Shown: positions 53,784 to 63,158, counted from the stretch's first letter. The stretch is DNA of 64,000 nucleotides from JAGVPT01 sp049578505 (GCA_049578505.1 JBAUMC010000113.1:1-64000); one strand, 5' to 3'. Notes: generated from the sequence alone by a model not told the origin. Made by a program: numbers and translations.

Positions 53784-54947
53784 TTATTTGCTCTGAGCAG
53801 TCACTACATTCGGTTTAGCCTCGGCGGGAATCACGACCACCGGCGAGTTATCCCGCAACTTCTGCACACCTTCCGTCACAATTTGTTCGCCGAGTTGCAA
53901 TCCGTTCTTCACGATCACCATTTCGTTGATGCTGGTCCCCAAGTCAACTCTGCGTTGAGAGACTTTGCCGCCGTTCACCACGTAGACAAAGTATTCTCCC
54001 ATTTGTTCAACCACTGCCTTATAGGGAATGAGCAAGCTTCGCGCCGAACTGTTGGCTTGAACGCGAAGATCGCATGTAAGACCTGCCCGCAATAAATTTT
54101 TCGAGTTGGGAAATATCACTCGTATCCGTATCGTTCCTGTTTGTGAATCGACTGAACGATCTAAAAAACTAAGATGCCCGGGAAACGGATAAAGAGATTG
54201 ATCCGGCAGAACAATCGTGAATGTCGAATCCCGCAGACTATCCCCTGCCTGCAGCAATTGAGTGAAGCGGCCTATTTGTTTCTCATCCACCGAACAGTCA
54301 ACCGCCATCGGATCATCCGATGAGATAGTGTTCAATAGCGTTTGTCCCGCTACCACAGACGATCCTAATTTCACCGATGAAATTCCAATCGTGCCGTCGA
54401 ATGGCGCTACGATGACGGAATACCTGAGATTTGTCTCGACATTTTTCACGTTCGCTTCTAAGGAGGCCACCTCCATTTTAGCCGACTGCAGGTCAGCTTG
54501 TGCATGCTCTAACGTTTGCCTGGCAACAGCATCCCTTTTTGCAAGGTCGCGATACCTGTCGGCATCCTGTTGAGCTTTTGCGAGAGCAGCTTTGGCAACG
54601 TTCAGGTTGGCTGTTGCCTGGTCGTACGCGGCTTTGTATTGCTGTTGATCGATGGCGTACAGTTTCGTCCCCTTCTCAATATGTTGACCGTCCTGGAAAT
54701 AAATCTCAGTGACATACCCCGATACCTCCGGTCTGATCTCGACCTGATTTATTGCTGTTACGGTTGCAGGATATTCATCATAGTATGTCGCGGTTCCCAG
54801 CTTCACCTCGAACGCGGAGACCGGCAAAGGAGGAGGTCCCTTTTGCACAGCCCCGTTATTGTCGCTGCACGCGGCCAGGAGAAGCGACATGGCGACAGTT
54901 AAACCTGCTAGTCGCATAGTATTGTTCACAGAAAATATGGATGTCAT
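53784..54947 (-). CDS. Efflux periplasmic adaptor (membrane fusion) lipoprotein, AcrA-like
   Basis: 387 residues. Lipobox LLAAC with Cys27 anchors it in the inner membrane. Barrel-sandwich halves ('VEIRPEVSGYVTEIYFQDGQHIEKGTKLYAID' and 'VIVAPFDGTIGISSVKLGSSVVAGQTLL') flank a long coiled-coil hairpin (about 95-165), followed by beta-barrel and membrane-proximal domains. It links the RND pump with the TolC channel. Lies 21 nt after the TolC-like gene. Confidence 0.92.
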   Translation of the reverse strand: MTSIFSVNNTMRLAGLTVAMSLLLAACSDNNGAVQKGPPPLPVSAFEVKLGTATYYDEYPATVTAINQVEIRPEVSGYVTEIYFQDGQHIEKGTKLYAIDQQQYKAAYDQATANLNVAKAALAKAQQDADRYRDLAKRDAVARQTLEHAQADLQSAKMEVASLEANVKNVETNLRYSVIVAPFDGTIGISSVKLGSSVVAGQTLLNTISSDDPMAVDCSVDEKQIGRFTQLLQAGDSLRDSTFTIVLPDQSLYPFPGHLSFLDRSVDSQTGTIRIRVIFPNSKNLLRAGLTCDLRVQANSSARSLLIPYKAVVEQMGEYFVYVVNGGKVSQRRVDLGTSINEMVIVKNGLQLGEQIVTEGVQKLRDNSPVVVIPAEAKPNVVTAQSK

Positions 54948-54968
54948 GGAAATTCCGAAAAATATTAA

Positions 54969-56294
54969 TTATTGATATTGAAGAGTCCCAAGAGCCTTCT
55001 GAACGTCGAGCTTGCTGCTGAGCACCTGGTAGAGCGCGTTAGTGTGATTAACCTGAGCCGCGCGCAGGTCGGTCTCGGCTGTAATAACTTCAAGGTATGT
55101 CTTCGTTCCTGCCCTGTATTGAAGCTCGATCGTCTCATAGACATCTTTTGCAAGCTCAAGGTTGTCTTTCAAGACAAGGTAATTGTTCAAGTCGCTCTTA
55201 TAGTTTGCAAGCGCTTGAACGTATTCCGAATTGACGGAGTTTTTGAGCGAGATGAAATTATAGTCAAAGCGGTCCACTTCTAACTGGGCTTCCTTGATTT
55301 CCTGAATACGTTTCCCCCCCTGAAAAATGGGGAAAGAAAGCTGCAGGCTTATGAACGAGCTCGGATAATTTACGCCGTAAAGCTGCGAGTAACCGTTATC
55401 CTGATAGTTGAAACTGTAACTGCCGATGAAGGTCAACGAAGGGAGAAAACTCCATCTATAATAATTGAGATTTTCTTCCTGCAACCGTTTTTGCGTCTGC
55501 AGCGATTGGTACTCAATCCTGTTTTCATAATGAACCGTTTGCGTGGTATCAAGCATCGCTTCGTGTTCCATCTGCCCGCTGTTGTACGCGAGTTTCAATT
55601 CGACGCCGGGAGGATAGCCCATTTGCTCCTTTAAATACGCATAACGGGCTTTGAGAGATTCCTCGCTTTGCCGCTTCTCAGCCTTTGCGTTATTGAGTAA
55701 AATAGTAGCTCTTTTGTAATCAGTCTTGTCGGCGATACCCCCTTTGTACTGATCGTATGCATCCTTCAAGCTCCGTTCAAGGCGTACAATATCTTCATCG
55801 AGAAGATCGATTTCTTCTTGTGTCACCAACACCGCATAAAATGCCTTGCTCACAGCTGCTACGACATCAATTTTCGTACTGACCGTTTGTTCAGCCGCAC
55901 GGCGCCGGACATCGCTTGCGCTGCTGCTCGCCAACAAGACATCTCTGTCGAAAATAGTTTGAGACAGGGTAAATTCCCCAGACGAAGCATTTTCCAATCC
56001 TATTTTAAGCGGAGGCTCCCCCTGAATAATGGATGTCGGCAACTGAGAATAATGCTGGATATAGGAAGTGAAGTTCAATTGAGGATACCAATCGGCAAGC
56101 CTGCTTTGAATGAGTCTCTCCGTAATCTCTTCATCCAAAGAAGCTTGTTTTACAGTCGGCTGATGTAAAAGGGCATACTGCACACAATTCTGAAGCGACA
56201 CTTTCGCCGGCAACGAATCTGCAACAGAATGGGTTTGAGCAGAAGCGATGTAAGAGAGGGACAGAAGAATAAAAAAAACGAGGCGCACACTCAC
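54969..56294 (-). CDS. TolC-family outer-membrane efflux channel
   Basis: 441 residues; GTG start with AAGGGG upstream. Signal peptide (SVRLVFFILLSLSYIASAQ). Two OEP repeats with long coiled-coil helices: 'SLQNCVQYALLHQPTVKQASLDEEI' and a second half with 'ISLQLSFPIFQGGKRIQEIKEAQLEV' and 'QYRAGTKTYLEVITAETDLRAAQVNH'. It forms the outer-membrane duct of the pump. First gene of the operon; its promoter must lie in 56295-56677. No regulator gene is adjacent. Confidence 0.93.
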   Translation of the reverse strand: MSVRLVFFILLSLSYIASAQTHSVADSLPAKVSLQNCVQYALLHQPTVKQASLDEEITERLIQSRLADWYPQLNFTSYIQHYSQLPTSIIQGEPPLKIGLENASSGEFTLSQTIFDRDVLLASSSASDVRRRAAEQTVSTKIDVVAAVSKAFYAVLVTQEEIDLLDEDIVRLERSLKDAYDQYKGGIADKTDYKRATILLNNAKAEKRQSEESLKARYAYLKEQMGYPPGVELKLAYNSGQMEHEAMLDTTQTVHYENRIEYQSLQTQKRLQEENLNYYRWSFLPSLTFIGSYSFNYQDNGYSQLYGVNYPSSFISLQLSFPIFQGGKRIQEIKEAQLEVDRFDYNFISLKNSVNSEYVQALANYKSDLNNYLVLKDNLELAKDVYETIELQYRAGTKTYLEVITAETDLRAAQVNHTNALYQVLSSKLDVQKALGTLQYQ

Positions 56295-56677
56295 TGTAAT
56301 CCCCTTAGTTTTTTCTTATATACGACAGCGCAGTGATTCATGTCGAATTATCTATGGACGCAAACTCTATTAGTAATGCTGTTTTCCGAGGCAGACTGCA
56401 ACATGCTAACCATGTCTCACATCATACCGGCGGCACTAAACGGGGACTCGAATTAGCAGGACACATGTACGTAAAACAACTTCCTCCGCTTTTTACAACG
56501 TGAAGTACGTACCCCTTCCCTTGAGTCATTTGCTTAAGGCCATACTGCATTCTTTACTGCTTGAAGTGGCAATGAATTAATTTTCGCGAATTTTTGGGTG
56601 AAATTCAACTAACAAACTCTTGAAGTCCTACAAAATTCCAAGGCATCAGCAAAACTACAAACATTAGAACTTCATCA
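56295..56677. other. Gene-free gap upstream of the efflux operon
   Basis: About 383 nt without a supportable ORF. A spaced inverted repeat, GTACGTA (56467-56473) / TACGTAC (56506-56512), lies about 170-220 nt before the TolC-like start; it is a weak operator candidate. Nothing else was recognised. Confidence 0.35.
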
Positions 56678-57067
56678 TCAATTCAACAACACTGCGAATA
56701 GCGTTATTGCTCCTCCCACGAGTGCAGCGTAGAGCGTAATCTGACCCCCTCTCCGCTTATCTTTCGCCCTCGAAATTTCATCGGTGACTTTATTCGTCTC
56801 TCCGATTGACCCAAAATTAAATACGCCTACCCTTGCAAACCCTGAACAGAAATGAAAATGCACCTGCAGAAAACCCGAGGCCGACGTCATCGCCGGGAAG
56901 AACACAAATAATCGCCACCATGAATTGACGCCGGTCCACGCCAGTGTAAACATTAGCACAAGGGTAATTGCAAGAGCAACCCAGCCAAGGTTTCGTCGGC
57001 GGGCAATTTCATCCGGCCCGATATTGCATACACCAGGAACATATTCAATTTGAAGCTCGGGGGTCAT
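56678..57067 (-). CDS. Conserved small membrane protein, unknown
   Basis: 129 residues with three hydrophobic segments (about 28-47, 50-66, 108-127). 'GVCNIGPDEIARRRNLGW', 'SGFLQVHFHFCSGFARVGVFNFG' and 'RAKDKRRGGQITL' look like conserved motifs of an uncharacterised family I have seen without a name. The Cys/His in 'HFHFCSGF' could bind metal or haem, but that is speculation. Fourth gene of the ArsR-flavin reductase-DoxX cluster, 71 nt after the DoxX gene. Confidence 0.6.
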   Translation of the reverse strand: MTPELQIEYVPGVCNIGPDEIARRRNLGWVALAITLVLMFTLAWTGVNSWWRLFVFFPAMTSASGFLQVHFHFCSGFARVGVFNFGSIGETNKVTDEISRAKDKRRGGQITLYAALVGGAITLFAVLLN

Positions 57068-57138
57068 TTAACGATTTACTTCCTTAAAAAAATTTAGCGC
57101 TCATCACCTTCATCACCTGCGTGCTTGCCGGTGATTGG

Positions 57139-57549
57139 TTACCTATGCTTAAGCGGAAACAGTTTCCATCGTCCGTATGCGACAAAAGCCGAGACCAAAA
57201 GGAGAATCCCGGTCATCGGAAGAACGAAAAATTCTCCTCGAGAAATATGAAAAATATTGGCCAATAACATTATCCCGGTTAATCCTCCCGCGGCAAAGGT
57301 CGTGAGCTGAGGAAGGAGCTTAAAAACTCCCGGAAGGATAAGCCCAATTGCGCCGAGCAATTCGGAGACGCCGATAAAACGGACTAGTGGTTCGGGGAGC
57401 GATGGCGCCCAGAAAATTGTGGGGGCGATTTCTTGAATCGGTCTAAATGTTTTCAGAAAACCTGCATTTAAGAACAATAGCGCCAACAATATTTGCAGGA
57501 TCCATAACACGATATTTATTTTCGACATTTTCGGCCGTGTTTGTTCCAT
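57139..57549 (-). CDS. DoxX-family membrane protein
   Basis: 136 residues, four membrane helices. 'ILQILLALLFLNAGFLKTFRPIQEI' and 'RFIGVSELLGAIGLILPG' are typical DoxX/DoxX-like segments. Members are quinone-linked or uncharacterised membrane proteins, often near oxidative-stress genes. Here it follows a flavin reductase under an ArsR regulator. Confidence 0.8.
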   Translation of the reverse strand: MEQTRPKMSKINIVLWILQILLALLFLNAGFLKTFRPIQEIAPTIFWAPSLPEPLVRFIGVSELLGAIGLILPGVFKLLPQLTTFAAGGLTGIMLLANIFHISRGEFFVLPMTGILLLVSAFVAYGRWKLFPLKHR

Positions 57550-57661
57550 AACGTCTCCGTTGGAATACTTGTTTGAGCGAACGAGTGTGAATCAAGAAAA
57601 TATCTCGAAAATCTGAGAAATCTGCGTTAAATCCGCGAAACCAGAGAAATCATTCTGAATG

Positions 57662-58258
57662 CTATTTTCTTGCACTCTTCAATATCTTTGCAAGGTTGAT
57701 CAGCTCGGTGAAGAACGCTTCAACCCGATCTCCCCGCATTCCTTCCCTCAGAGGTTTGAAGAGATCCGGATTGACCGGGATTTTTTCCTTCATGACCGCC
57801 ATATAGACTTCAGAGGGGATATGGACGGCGCTACGTATAGGTATCATCCGGAGCTCAATAACGACTTGCCGTAATTGTTCAACAGCGCGCGCTCCCAACG
57901 CACTCCCGTAACTTACGAACCCGACCGGTTTATCATTCCATTCTGGGAATACCCAGTCGAGCGCATTTTTGAGAACGGCCGTATAACCGTGATTATACTC
58001 GGGTGATACGATGATATAGCCGTCCGCTTCACCGATCTTCGCTGCCCATTTCTTTCCAAGAGCATTCGAATAATTTCCCTTATTCGCTGAGGGTGAAATA
58101 GGCTCATCGTAGAAAGGGAGAGGCCAATCGCGCAGGTCGACCAGCTCAGCTTGTATCTCGGGTTTTTTTTTCAACTCATCGAATATATACTGGGCCGCCT
58201 TTTCGCTGAAGCGATTCGGACGGGTGCTGCCGATGATAATTTGTATTGTGAGGGGCAT
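57662..58258 (-). CDS. NADPH-dependent FMN reductase family protein
   Basis: 198 residues, flavodoxin-like. 'QIIIGSTRPNRFSEKAA' binds FMN phosphate; 'VSPEYNHGYTAVLKNALDWVFPEW' and 'SYGSALGARAVEQLR' are family signatures. Reduces flavin, quinones or azo compounds with NAD(P)H. Starts 38 nt after the ArsR regulator, so it is probably its first target. Confidence 0.88.
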   Translation of the reverse strand: MPLTIQIIIGSTRPNRFSEKAAQYIFDELKKKPEIQAELVDLRDWPLPFYDEPISPSANKGNYSNALGKKWAAKIGEADGYIIVSPEYNHGYTAVLKNALDWVFPEWNDKPVGFVSYGSALGARAVEQLRQVVIELRMIPIRSAVHIPSEVYMAVMKEKIPVNPDLFKPLREGMRGDRVEAFFTELINLAKILKSARK

Positions 58259-58295
58259 TTTTTCTGGATTAGTTCTAGTTATACTTGAGTGACGC

Positions 58296-58589
58296 TTAGA
58301 GGCGTTTCTTCCTTTTCTTTACCTGGTCCGACAAATTCTTGAGAAGTCCGAGCAGGTATTCAGAGTTAACTGAGTACAAAACTTCCTGGCCGCGTCGTTC
58401 ATCGACAACCAAACCGCTCCCGCGCAGAGTTTTTAAATGTTGTGAAACGGCAGGCTGAGAAAGTTTCACAATTGTGACCAATTCTCCGACACTCTTCCGG
58501 CCTTTCAAAAGAGCTTCAAGAATCCGGTAACGGCTTTTATTCCCGATGCCTTTGCCGAACTCATTGATTTCTTTACATAAGTCTGTCAT
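58296..58589 (-). CDS. ArsR-family winged-helix transcriptional repressor
   Basis: 97 residues. 'GNKSRYRILEALLKGRKSVGELVTIVKLSQPAVSQHLKTLRGSGLVVDERRGQEVLYSVN' is a complete ArsR HTH plus wing. The alpha-3 metal motif ELCVCDL is replaced by 'VGELVTIV' without Cys, so it is probably not a heavy-metal sensor; redox or ligand sensing is possible. It heads an operon with flavin reductase, DoxX and a small membrane protein. The 58590-58874 gap upstream holds its promoter. Confidence 0.88.
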   Translation of the reverse strand: MTDLCKEINEFGKGIGNKSRYRILEALLKGRKSVGELVTIVKLSQPAVSQHLKTLRGSGLVVDERRGQEVLYSVNSEYLLGLLKNLSDQVKKRKKRL

Positions 58590-58874
58590 GAAATGATATT
58601 TGTATATTAGTATGTTCTTATATATAAACAGCTCGGAGAGAACGATAGTTCCGAATAATGTTAAAAAAGTCCGGGTGCTGCTTCGTCACCGCAACACTCG
58701 TAATGATGTCCATAGCCTCAACATTTACCCATGGTAGAATCCCCCTGTGCTAACAGATCCTTTGCCTCCTTGGAGATAAAACTCAGCTACTGTCAAAATC
58801 CATGTCGCCTTGATTATTCCACTGCTGCACGCTACATTGATTAAAACTCACAATAATCGCATTAACAATGAAAG

Positions 58875-59753
58875 ATGGACAGCACATACAACGAAAGCTT
58901 TGAAAAAGTCAGCATGACGGCTAAATTCGTCGCTTACTGGAGACAGTACACCGATATTCCTTTTGCGAAAGATGTTGCCGAATTTATTAATGCCAGCGAA
59001 GCGATTGAATCTTTTTTCAAGAAAAATCAGATAGCCCGTAGCGAAATACGGTGGTATGCACCCCTTTTTGAGATCCGCTATAAGAGTATTGACGAGGTGC
59101 TTCGTAGACAGAAGCCGAAGCAAATTCTTGAGTTAGCCAGCGGCCTCTCCCTTCGCGGACTTACGATGACTCAAAATCGGGAGATTGTCTATGTTGAAAC
59201 AGACCTTGAGGAGTTGACGAACGACAAACGGATTCTCGTCTCAATATTAAATCGAAAATATGTGTTAGCAGGACATAGCAACTTTCATTTGGCTTCGGTT
59301 AATGCACTCGATGCTAGGCAACTTCAAACCGCGATCCGACATTTTCCAAAGAAACAGCCTATTGCGGTTGTTAATGAAGGATTACTCCCTTATTTAACGA
59401 GGAGCGAAATAGAAATAGTCGCAAGGAACATCAGAGATCTGCTTACGCAATTCGGCGGGGTTTGGATCACGCCCGATTTTTCGCTCAAGGAGAATTCCGG
59501 TCCGATATCCGCTCAACGGGGCAGGATCCGTGACATCCTTAAAATATTGACGGGGCGGCAACTCCACAGAGGTGCTTTTGACAACGAAGAACAACTGGTG
59601 TCGTTCCTTGAAAATCTGGGACTTCATACGGAACAACTGTATCAAACAGATTTGGTGTCATCTGTCGTTTCGATTGGTGCTCTAAAAATATCCAACACCA
59701 TTTTTGAGAAACTAAAACGAAAGCTCAGGCTTTGGGTCTTGACACCCGCTTAG
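58875..59753 (+). CDS. LCM-family (PPM1-like) class I SAM methyltransferase
   Basis: 292 residues. 'YDI'-like opening then 'RSEIRWYAPLFEIRYKSIDEVLRR', SAM motif I 'QILELASGLSLRGL', acidic 'YVETDLEEL' and 'VVNEGLLPYLTRSEIEIVARNIRDLL'. These follow the leucine carboxyl methyltransferase/polyketide O-methyltransferase family (PF04072). Acceptor unknown. It precedes the porin gene by 27 nt. Confidence 0.75.
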   Translation: MDSTYNESFEKVSMTAKFVAYWRQYTDIPFAKDVAEFINASEAIESFFKKNQIARSEIRWYAPLFEIRYKSIDEVLRRQKPKQILELASGLSLRGLTMTQNREIVYVETDLEELTNDKRILVSILNRKYVLAGHSNFHLASVNALDARQLQTAIRHFPKKQPIAVVNEGLLPYLTRSEIEIVARNIRDLLTQFGGVWITPDFSLKENSGPISAQRGRIRDILKILTGRQLHRGAFDNEEQLVSFLENLGLHTEQLYQTDLVSSVVSIGALKISNTIFEKLKRKLRLWVLTPA

Positions 59754-59780
59754 GAAAATAGCACTCAGAAGGTTTCTTGA

Positions 59781-61103
59781 ATGGGTTCTCATCTGAAGCA
59801 TTTTGTTGTTTCAACGGCGTGCTTCTCGCTCGCTATTGCCGCAGCAGCGCGATCACAGGACAGTGCGTCTCAGGAATGGAATTTCCATTTTCAGCAGACT
59901 ATCGTCGTTCAGTACCATCCCGACTTTACCGCCAAGTATTCAGGCCAGAATAGCCTTGACACAAGTGAGCCCGCTCAAACATCTCTCACATCCACATTTT
60001 TCATCGGTAGAACATTATGGAAGAACGCAGAATTGTACATCAACCCGGAATTGGCCGGAGGCAATGGTTTAAGCGGCGCCACCGGCGTCGCAGGCTTTCC
60101 GAACGGGGAAACGTTCCGCATCGGCAATCCCGCGCCGGAGTTAACTATCGCCCGTTTGCTCGTGAATCAACGGTTCGATTTGTCAGACACGCATTCGAAG
60201 GTTGAGGATGATGAAAACCAACTTGCGGAATCTCGGGCTACATCTTATATCGATATCACCGGCGGAAAAATTAGCATGATCGATTACTTCGACAAAAATC
60301 GGTACAGCGACGACCCCCGCACGAAGTTTCTGAACTGGGCGCTAATGACAAACGGCGCGTGGGATTATCCCGCAAACACTCACGGCTATACTTGGGGATT
60401 GGTCGCGGAACTCGTGACACCTCTTTGGTCATTCCGTATCTCGACGGCGATGGTTCCGACAGAAGCGAATAAATCGGTCATGGACATGAACCTCACCCGG
60501 GCACATTCAGAAACGATTGAGATCGAGCGGGATTACGGTGTCGGTTCGCACCAAGGAGCAATCCGCCTGCTTGGATTCCGTACTATGGCACACATGGGAA
60601 ATTATCAGCAAGCGTTGGAGCTTCCTGCTGGAGATATTAACATCGTCGACACTCGTGCATACGGACGGAGTAAATATGGGGTCGGCCTGAACATCGAACA
60701 GGGATTGAGCGATAATGTCGGCATGCTGTTAAGGGCAAGTTGGAATGACGGCCATAATGAAACGTGGATGTTCACGGAAATCGATCAGGCAGTTAGCACG
60801 GCTTTTGTTTTTGGCGGAAAAGAATGGAATCGCGACGGGGATAATTTCGGAATTGCGTTGCTGGCCAACGGCATCTCTGCAGATCACCGAGCGTATCTCA
60901 AAGCCGGTGGTTACGGATTTCTCATCGGCGACGGCACGTTGAATTACGCTCCTGAAGCTATTGCTGAAACGTACTATTCTCTTTCGCTCCCCACTGTCCA
61001 TCTCCAAATCGCACCGGATTATCAGTTCATTCTCAACCCTGCCTATAACAAAGATCGCGGACCTGTGCACATAATGGCTGCTCGATTCCACCTGGAAATC
61101 TGA
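59781..61103 (+). CDS. OprB-like carbohydrate-selective porin
   Basis: 440 residues. Signal peptide (AAAARSQD). 'WNFHFQQTIVVQYHPDFTAKYSGQNSL' and 'TLWKNAELYINPELAGGNGLSGATGVAGFPNGE' are characteristic of OprB-type porins, as are 'ARLLVNQRFDL', 'FLNWALMTNGAWDYPANTHGYTWGLVAEL' and the C-terminal 'YQFILNPAYNKDRGPVHIMAARFHLEI'. It allows sugars or small anions through the outer membrane; the actual solute is unknown. Follows the methyltransferase by 27 nt. Confidence 0.85.
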   Translation: MGSHLKHFVVSTACFSLAIAAAARSQDSASQEWNFHFQQTIVVQYHPDFTAKYSGQNSLDTSEPAQTSLTSTFFIGRTLWKNAELYINPELAGGNGLSGATGVAGFPNGETFRIGNPAPELTIARLLVNQRFDLSDTHSKVEDDENQLAESRATSYIDITGGKISMIDYFDKNRYSDDPRTKFLNWALMTNGAWDYPANTHGYTWGLVAELVTPLWSFRISTAMVPTEANKSVMDMNLTRAHSETIEIERDYGVGSHQGAIRLLGFRTMAHMGNYQQALELPAGDINIVDTRAYGRSKYGVGLNIEQGLSDNVGMLLRASWNDGHNETWMFTEIDQAVSTAFVFGGKEWNRDGDNFGIALLANGISADHRAYLKAGGYGFLIGDGTLNYAPEAIAETYYSLSLPTVHLQIAPDYQFILNPAYNKDRGPVHIMAARFHLEI

Positions 61104-61135
61104 GAAGAACGAGCCCTCGCCTTACATCAATCCGG

Positions 61136-62878
61136 CTACTTTTGTTTTGAGCGATTTACCGGGCCGGGCGATTGCCTCACTGGTTGTGGCTGAGGACGCG
61201 GTTGCGCCATCTGCGGACGAGGCTGAGCCATCTGAGGCCGCGGAGCCGCCGGCTGAGGCTGCGGCCGCACTGTCGGTTGAGTCTCCTCCCAAACATTTCT
61301 CTGATATTCTTGCGCCTTGTGTATCGTATTGAAATTGTAGCCGGGCGACGTTGCGGGCTGCCTTGGAGTGAAGGTAGTCTGTGGTGCCGGTTTCACAATT
61401 CTTATCGGTTGCTGCTTTGCAGGTTCCGGTTTGAAGTTATGCTCGTCTATGGGACGCGTCGCAGGCTCCCTAGGATTCGTAACAGCCTCGTGTACCGGCA
61501 TTGTAATTCGTATGGCCGGTTGTCTTGCCGGGGGTTCTATCACATTCGGCGTATTTTGCCTTCCCTCATCGATAGGAGTTCGTTTTCGCGGTTCATTGTT
61601 CAGAGATGGAAACTTGGAAGTATTCCTCCGCAAATAGTCGTCCCGTAAAGCAGGAGTAACCTGCTTGCCGCCGGCTTGCTTTTGAACATCAACATCTAGT
61701 CTCCCTGCCTGCCGTATTACTTCAGGTCTTTCCCTTCTATTGGCGACAAAGTCTTTGGGTAAGTAATCTCTGTGCTCGCGTATCCAAGCATGCACGATGA
61801 CAGAATTGCCGCTCCCCGATCTCTGCCGTCCGCCGTAATGGTCAATGTATCCATTGGCTAGATTCGGATATCGGTGCAAATGTTCGGGATAATAAAAATA
61901 CCAGTTAGTGAAATAACGTGAGGGGGATCCAATGACAACGATCCTCCCGTAGCGATCATGGTAAAATCCGCAGTCGAACCAGTACGGGTAAGGATACCAA
62001 TAACTGTACGGATACCATGTTGGATAACCAAACCAATAGGGATACGGATTACAAGTATAGTTTTGTACATAATCCGGGTCCGGCGCCGCCTCCACTTCCT
62101 CTTTCGTGTATCCGTTTTCAGTCGCGTAATCGGCAGCAGCACTTTGTAAATCACTCGCTTCTTGGGGATTTTGTTCCACGCTATCTTTCCATGCTTCCGC
62201 ATCCGCGGCATTCTGCCTGGTCTCTACAAGATTGAGGGAGTCGGCTTTGCGTATCACTCCTTGAGGATTTCGTCTGTAGCGGTCACCAACACGCACGGTG
62301 AGGCTGAGATGATCGTTCAAAAGGTTTATGATTTCGGGGTATTGGATAATCACCCTTAATGCCTCCTGAGTTTCTGGAGGATAGTCGTTGAGGATCTGAT
62401 CAAAATCGCTGTCTGTTTTGTTTTGAATTCCGTCCATCTTTTCGAGGACCGGGTAATATCCCATTCCGTACTTCAACGCAGTTTCATGAATTTCCGCCGG
62501 ATAATCTTTCAGTACCGCGTTGATCTGGTCCACCGATTCTTTGCCTTCCTGCACCAGCCTCGATATCAGTCCCGGATACCTGCTCAAATTCCAGAAATCT
62601 TCCTGCTCTTCTTTGGAATAAGTGCCGATGAGGGTGACGAATTCGTCGCTCGAATTCTTCTGCAGGCTTGCTATACTTACTATTGCTGAAGGGTATTCGC
62701 AGACTTCAAAAATATGAAGACGGATCGAGTCGGGGTACATCACAAGCGCGTTAACAGCAGCCGAATCTTCCTTCGCTAAATGTTTATGCGCTGGAACTTG
62801 GTCCTGCGCGAGCACCATTGCTGGAGCGATACCTATAACAATAGCACACACGATTCCGTTGAGAAGTGTCGTTTTCAT
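61136..62878 (-). CDS. Secreted protein with four 39-40-residue YP repeats, Tyr-rich centre and Pro-rich tail
   Basis: 580 residues from ATG 62878, which has GGAAGGA 4 nt upstream. Signal peptide MKTTLLNGIVCAIVIGIAPAMVLAQ. Four tandem repeats start at about residues 48, 87, 126 and 166; each has Y(P/S) then a second YP 14-16 residues on, as in 'YPAEIHETALKYGMGYYP' and 'YPPETQEALRVIIQYP'. Then comes an aromatic stretch (NPYPYWFGYPTWYPYSYWYP, near 265-285) and a Pro/Gln/Arg-rich tail of 'PRPQMAQPRPQ' repeats. The 'LVMYPDSI' start recalls DUF3300 ('YPD' opening), but I do not assert it. No catalytic motif; a structural surface protein is possible. Confidence 0.7.
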   Translation of the reverse strand: MKTTLLNGIVCAIVIGIAPAMVLAQDQVPAHKHLAKEDSAAVNALVMYPDSIRLHIFEVCEYPSAIVSIASLQKNSSDEFVTLIGTYSKEEQEDFWNLSRYPGLISRLVQEGKESVDQINAVLKDYPAEIHETALKYGMGYYPVLEKMDGIQNKTDSDFDQILNDYPPETQEALRVIIQYPEIINLLNDHLSLTVRVGDRYRRNPQGVIRKADSLNLVETRQNAADAEAWKDSVEQNPQEASDLQSAAADYATENGYTKEEVEAAPDPDYVQNYTCNPYPYWFGYPTWYPYSYWYPYPYWFDCGFYHDRYGRIVVIGSPSRYFTNWYFYYPEHLHRYPNLANGYIDHYGGRQRSGSGNSVIVHAWIREHRDYLPKDFVANRRERPEVIRQAGRLDVDVQKQAGGKQVTPALRDDYLRRNTSKFPSLNNEPRKRTPIDEGRQNTPNVIEPPARQPAIRITMPVHEAVTNPREPATRPIDEHNFKPEPAKQQPIRIVKPAPQTTFTPRQPATSPGYNFNTIHKAQEYQRNVWEETQPTVRPQPQPAAPRPQMAQPRPQMAQPRPQPQPVRQSPGPVNRSKQK

Positions 62879-62973
62879 ATTCCTTCCGGTGGAAAATGTC
62901 ATTTTCGGTCTTTGAGATGATATATATTATACAATAGTAACTCGGAAAAAGCTTAATAGCAACTGAGGTTACG

Positions 62974-63120
62974 GCCCGGTAATGGCCCAATTTGAGAAAA
63001 AAAATGTCATGCCCACGGAAGTGGGCATCCATCTGTGCAGTAAAAAGTGAATATTTGGATTCCCGCTTTCGCGGGAATGACAAATTGAGCGAGTACCTAC
63101 TGCCCGGTAATGGCCCAATT
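62974..63120. repeat. Double-hairpin repeat (copy C) between 19-bp direct repeats
   Basis: GCCCGGTAATGGCCCAATT occurs identically at 62974-62992 and 63102-63120. Between them is the best-preserved double hairpin: TCATGCCCAC/GTGGGCAT (63008-63028) and ATTCCCGC/GCGGGAAT (63060-63079), with GACAAATTGAG to 63089. The identical flanks are either a target duplication or part of a larger repeat unit, since TAATGnCnnAATTTGA also precedes copies A and B. Confidence 0.75.
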
Positions 63121-63158
63121 CGCAATAATATAACGGTTATGAAGTCGGTGTTTAGCAA

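Noticed and set aside
62784..63158. Minus-strand frame of 124 codons containing 'SFPRKRES'
   Set aside because: It runs through repeat copy C and into the start of the real YP-repeat gene in another frame.
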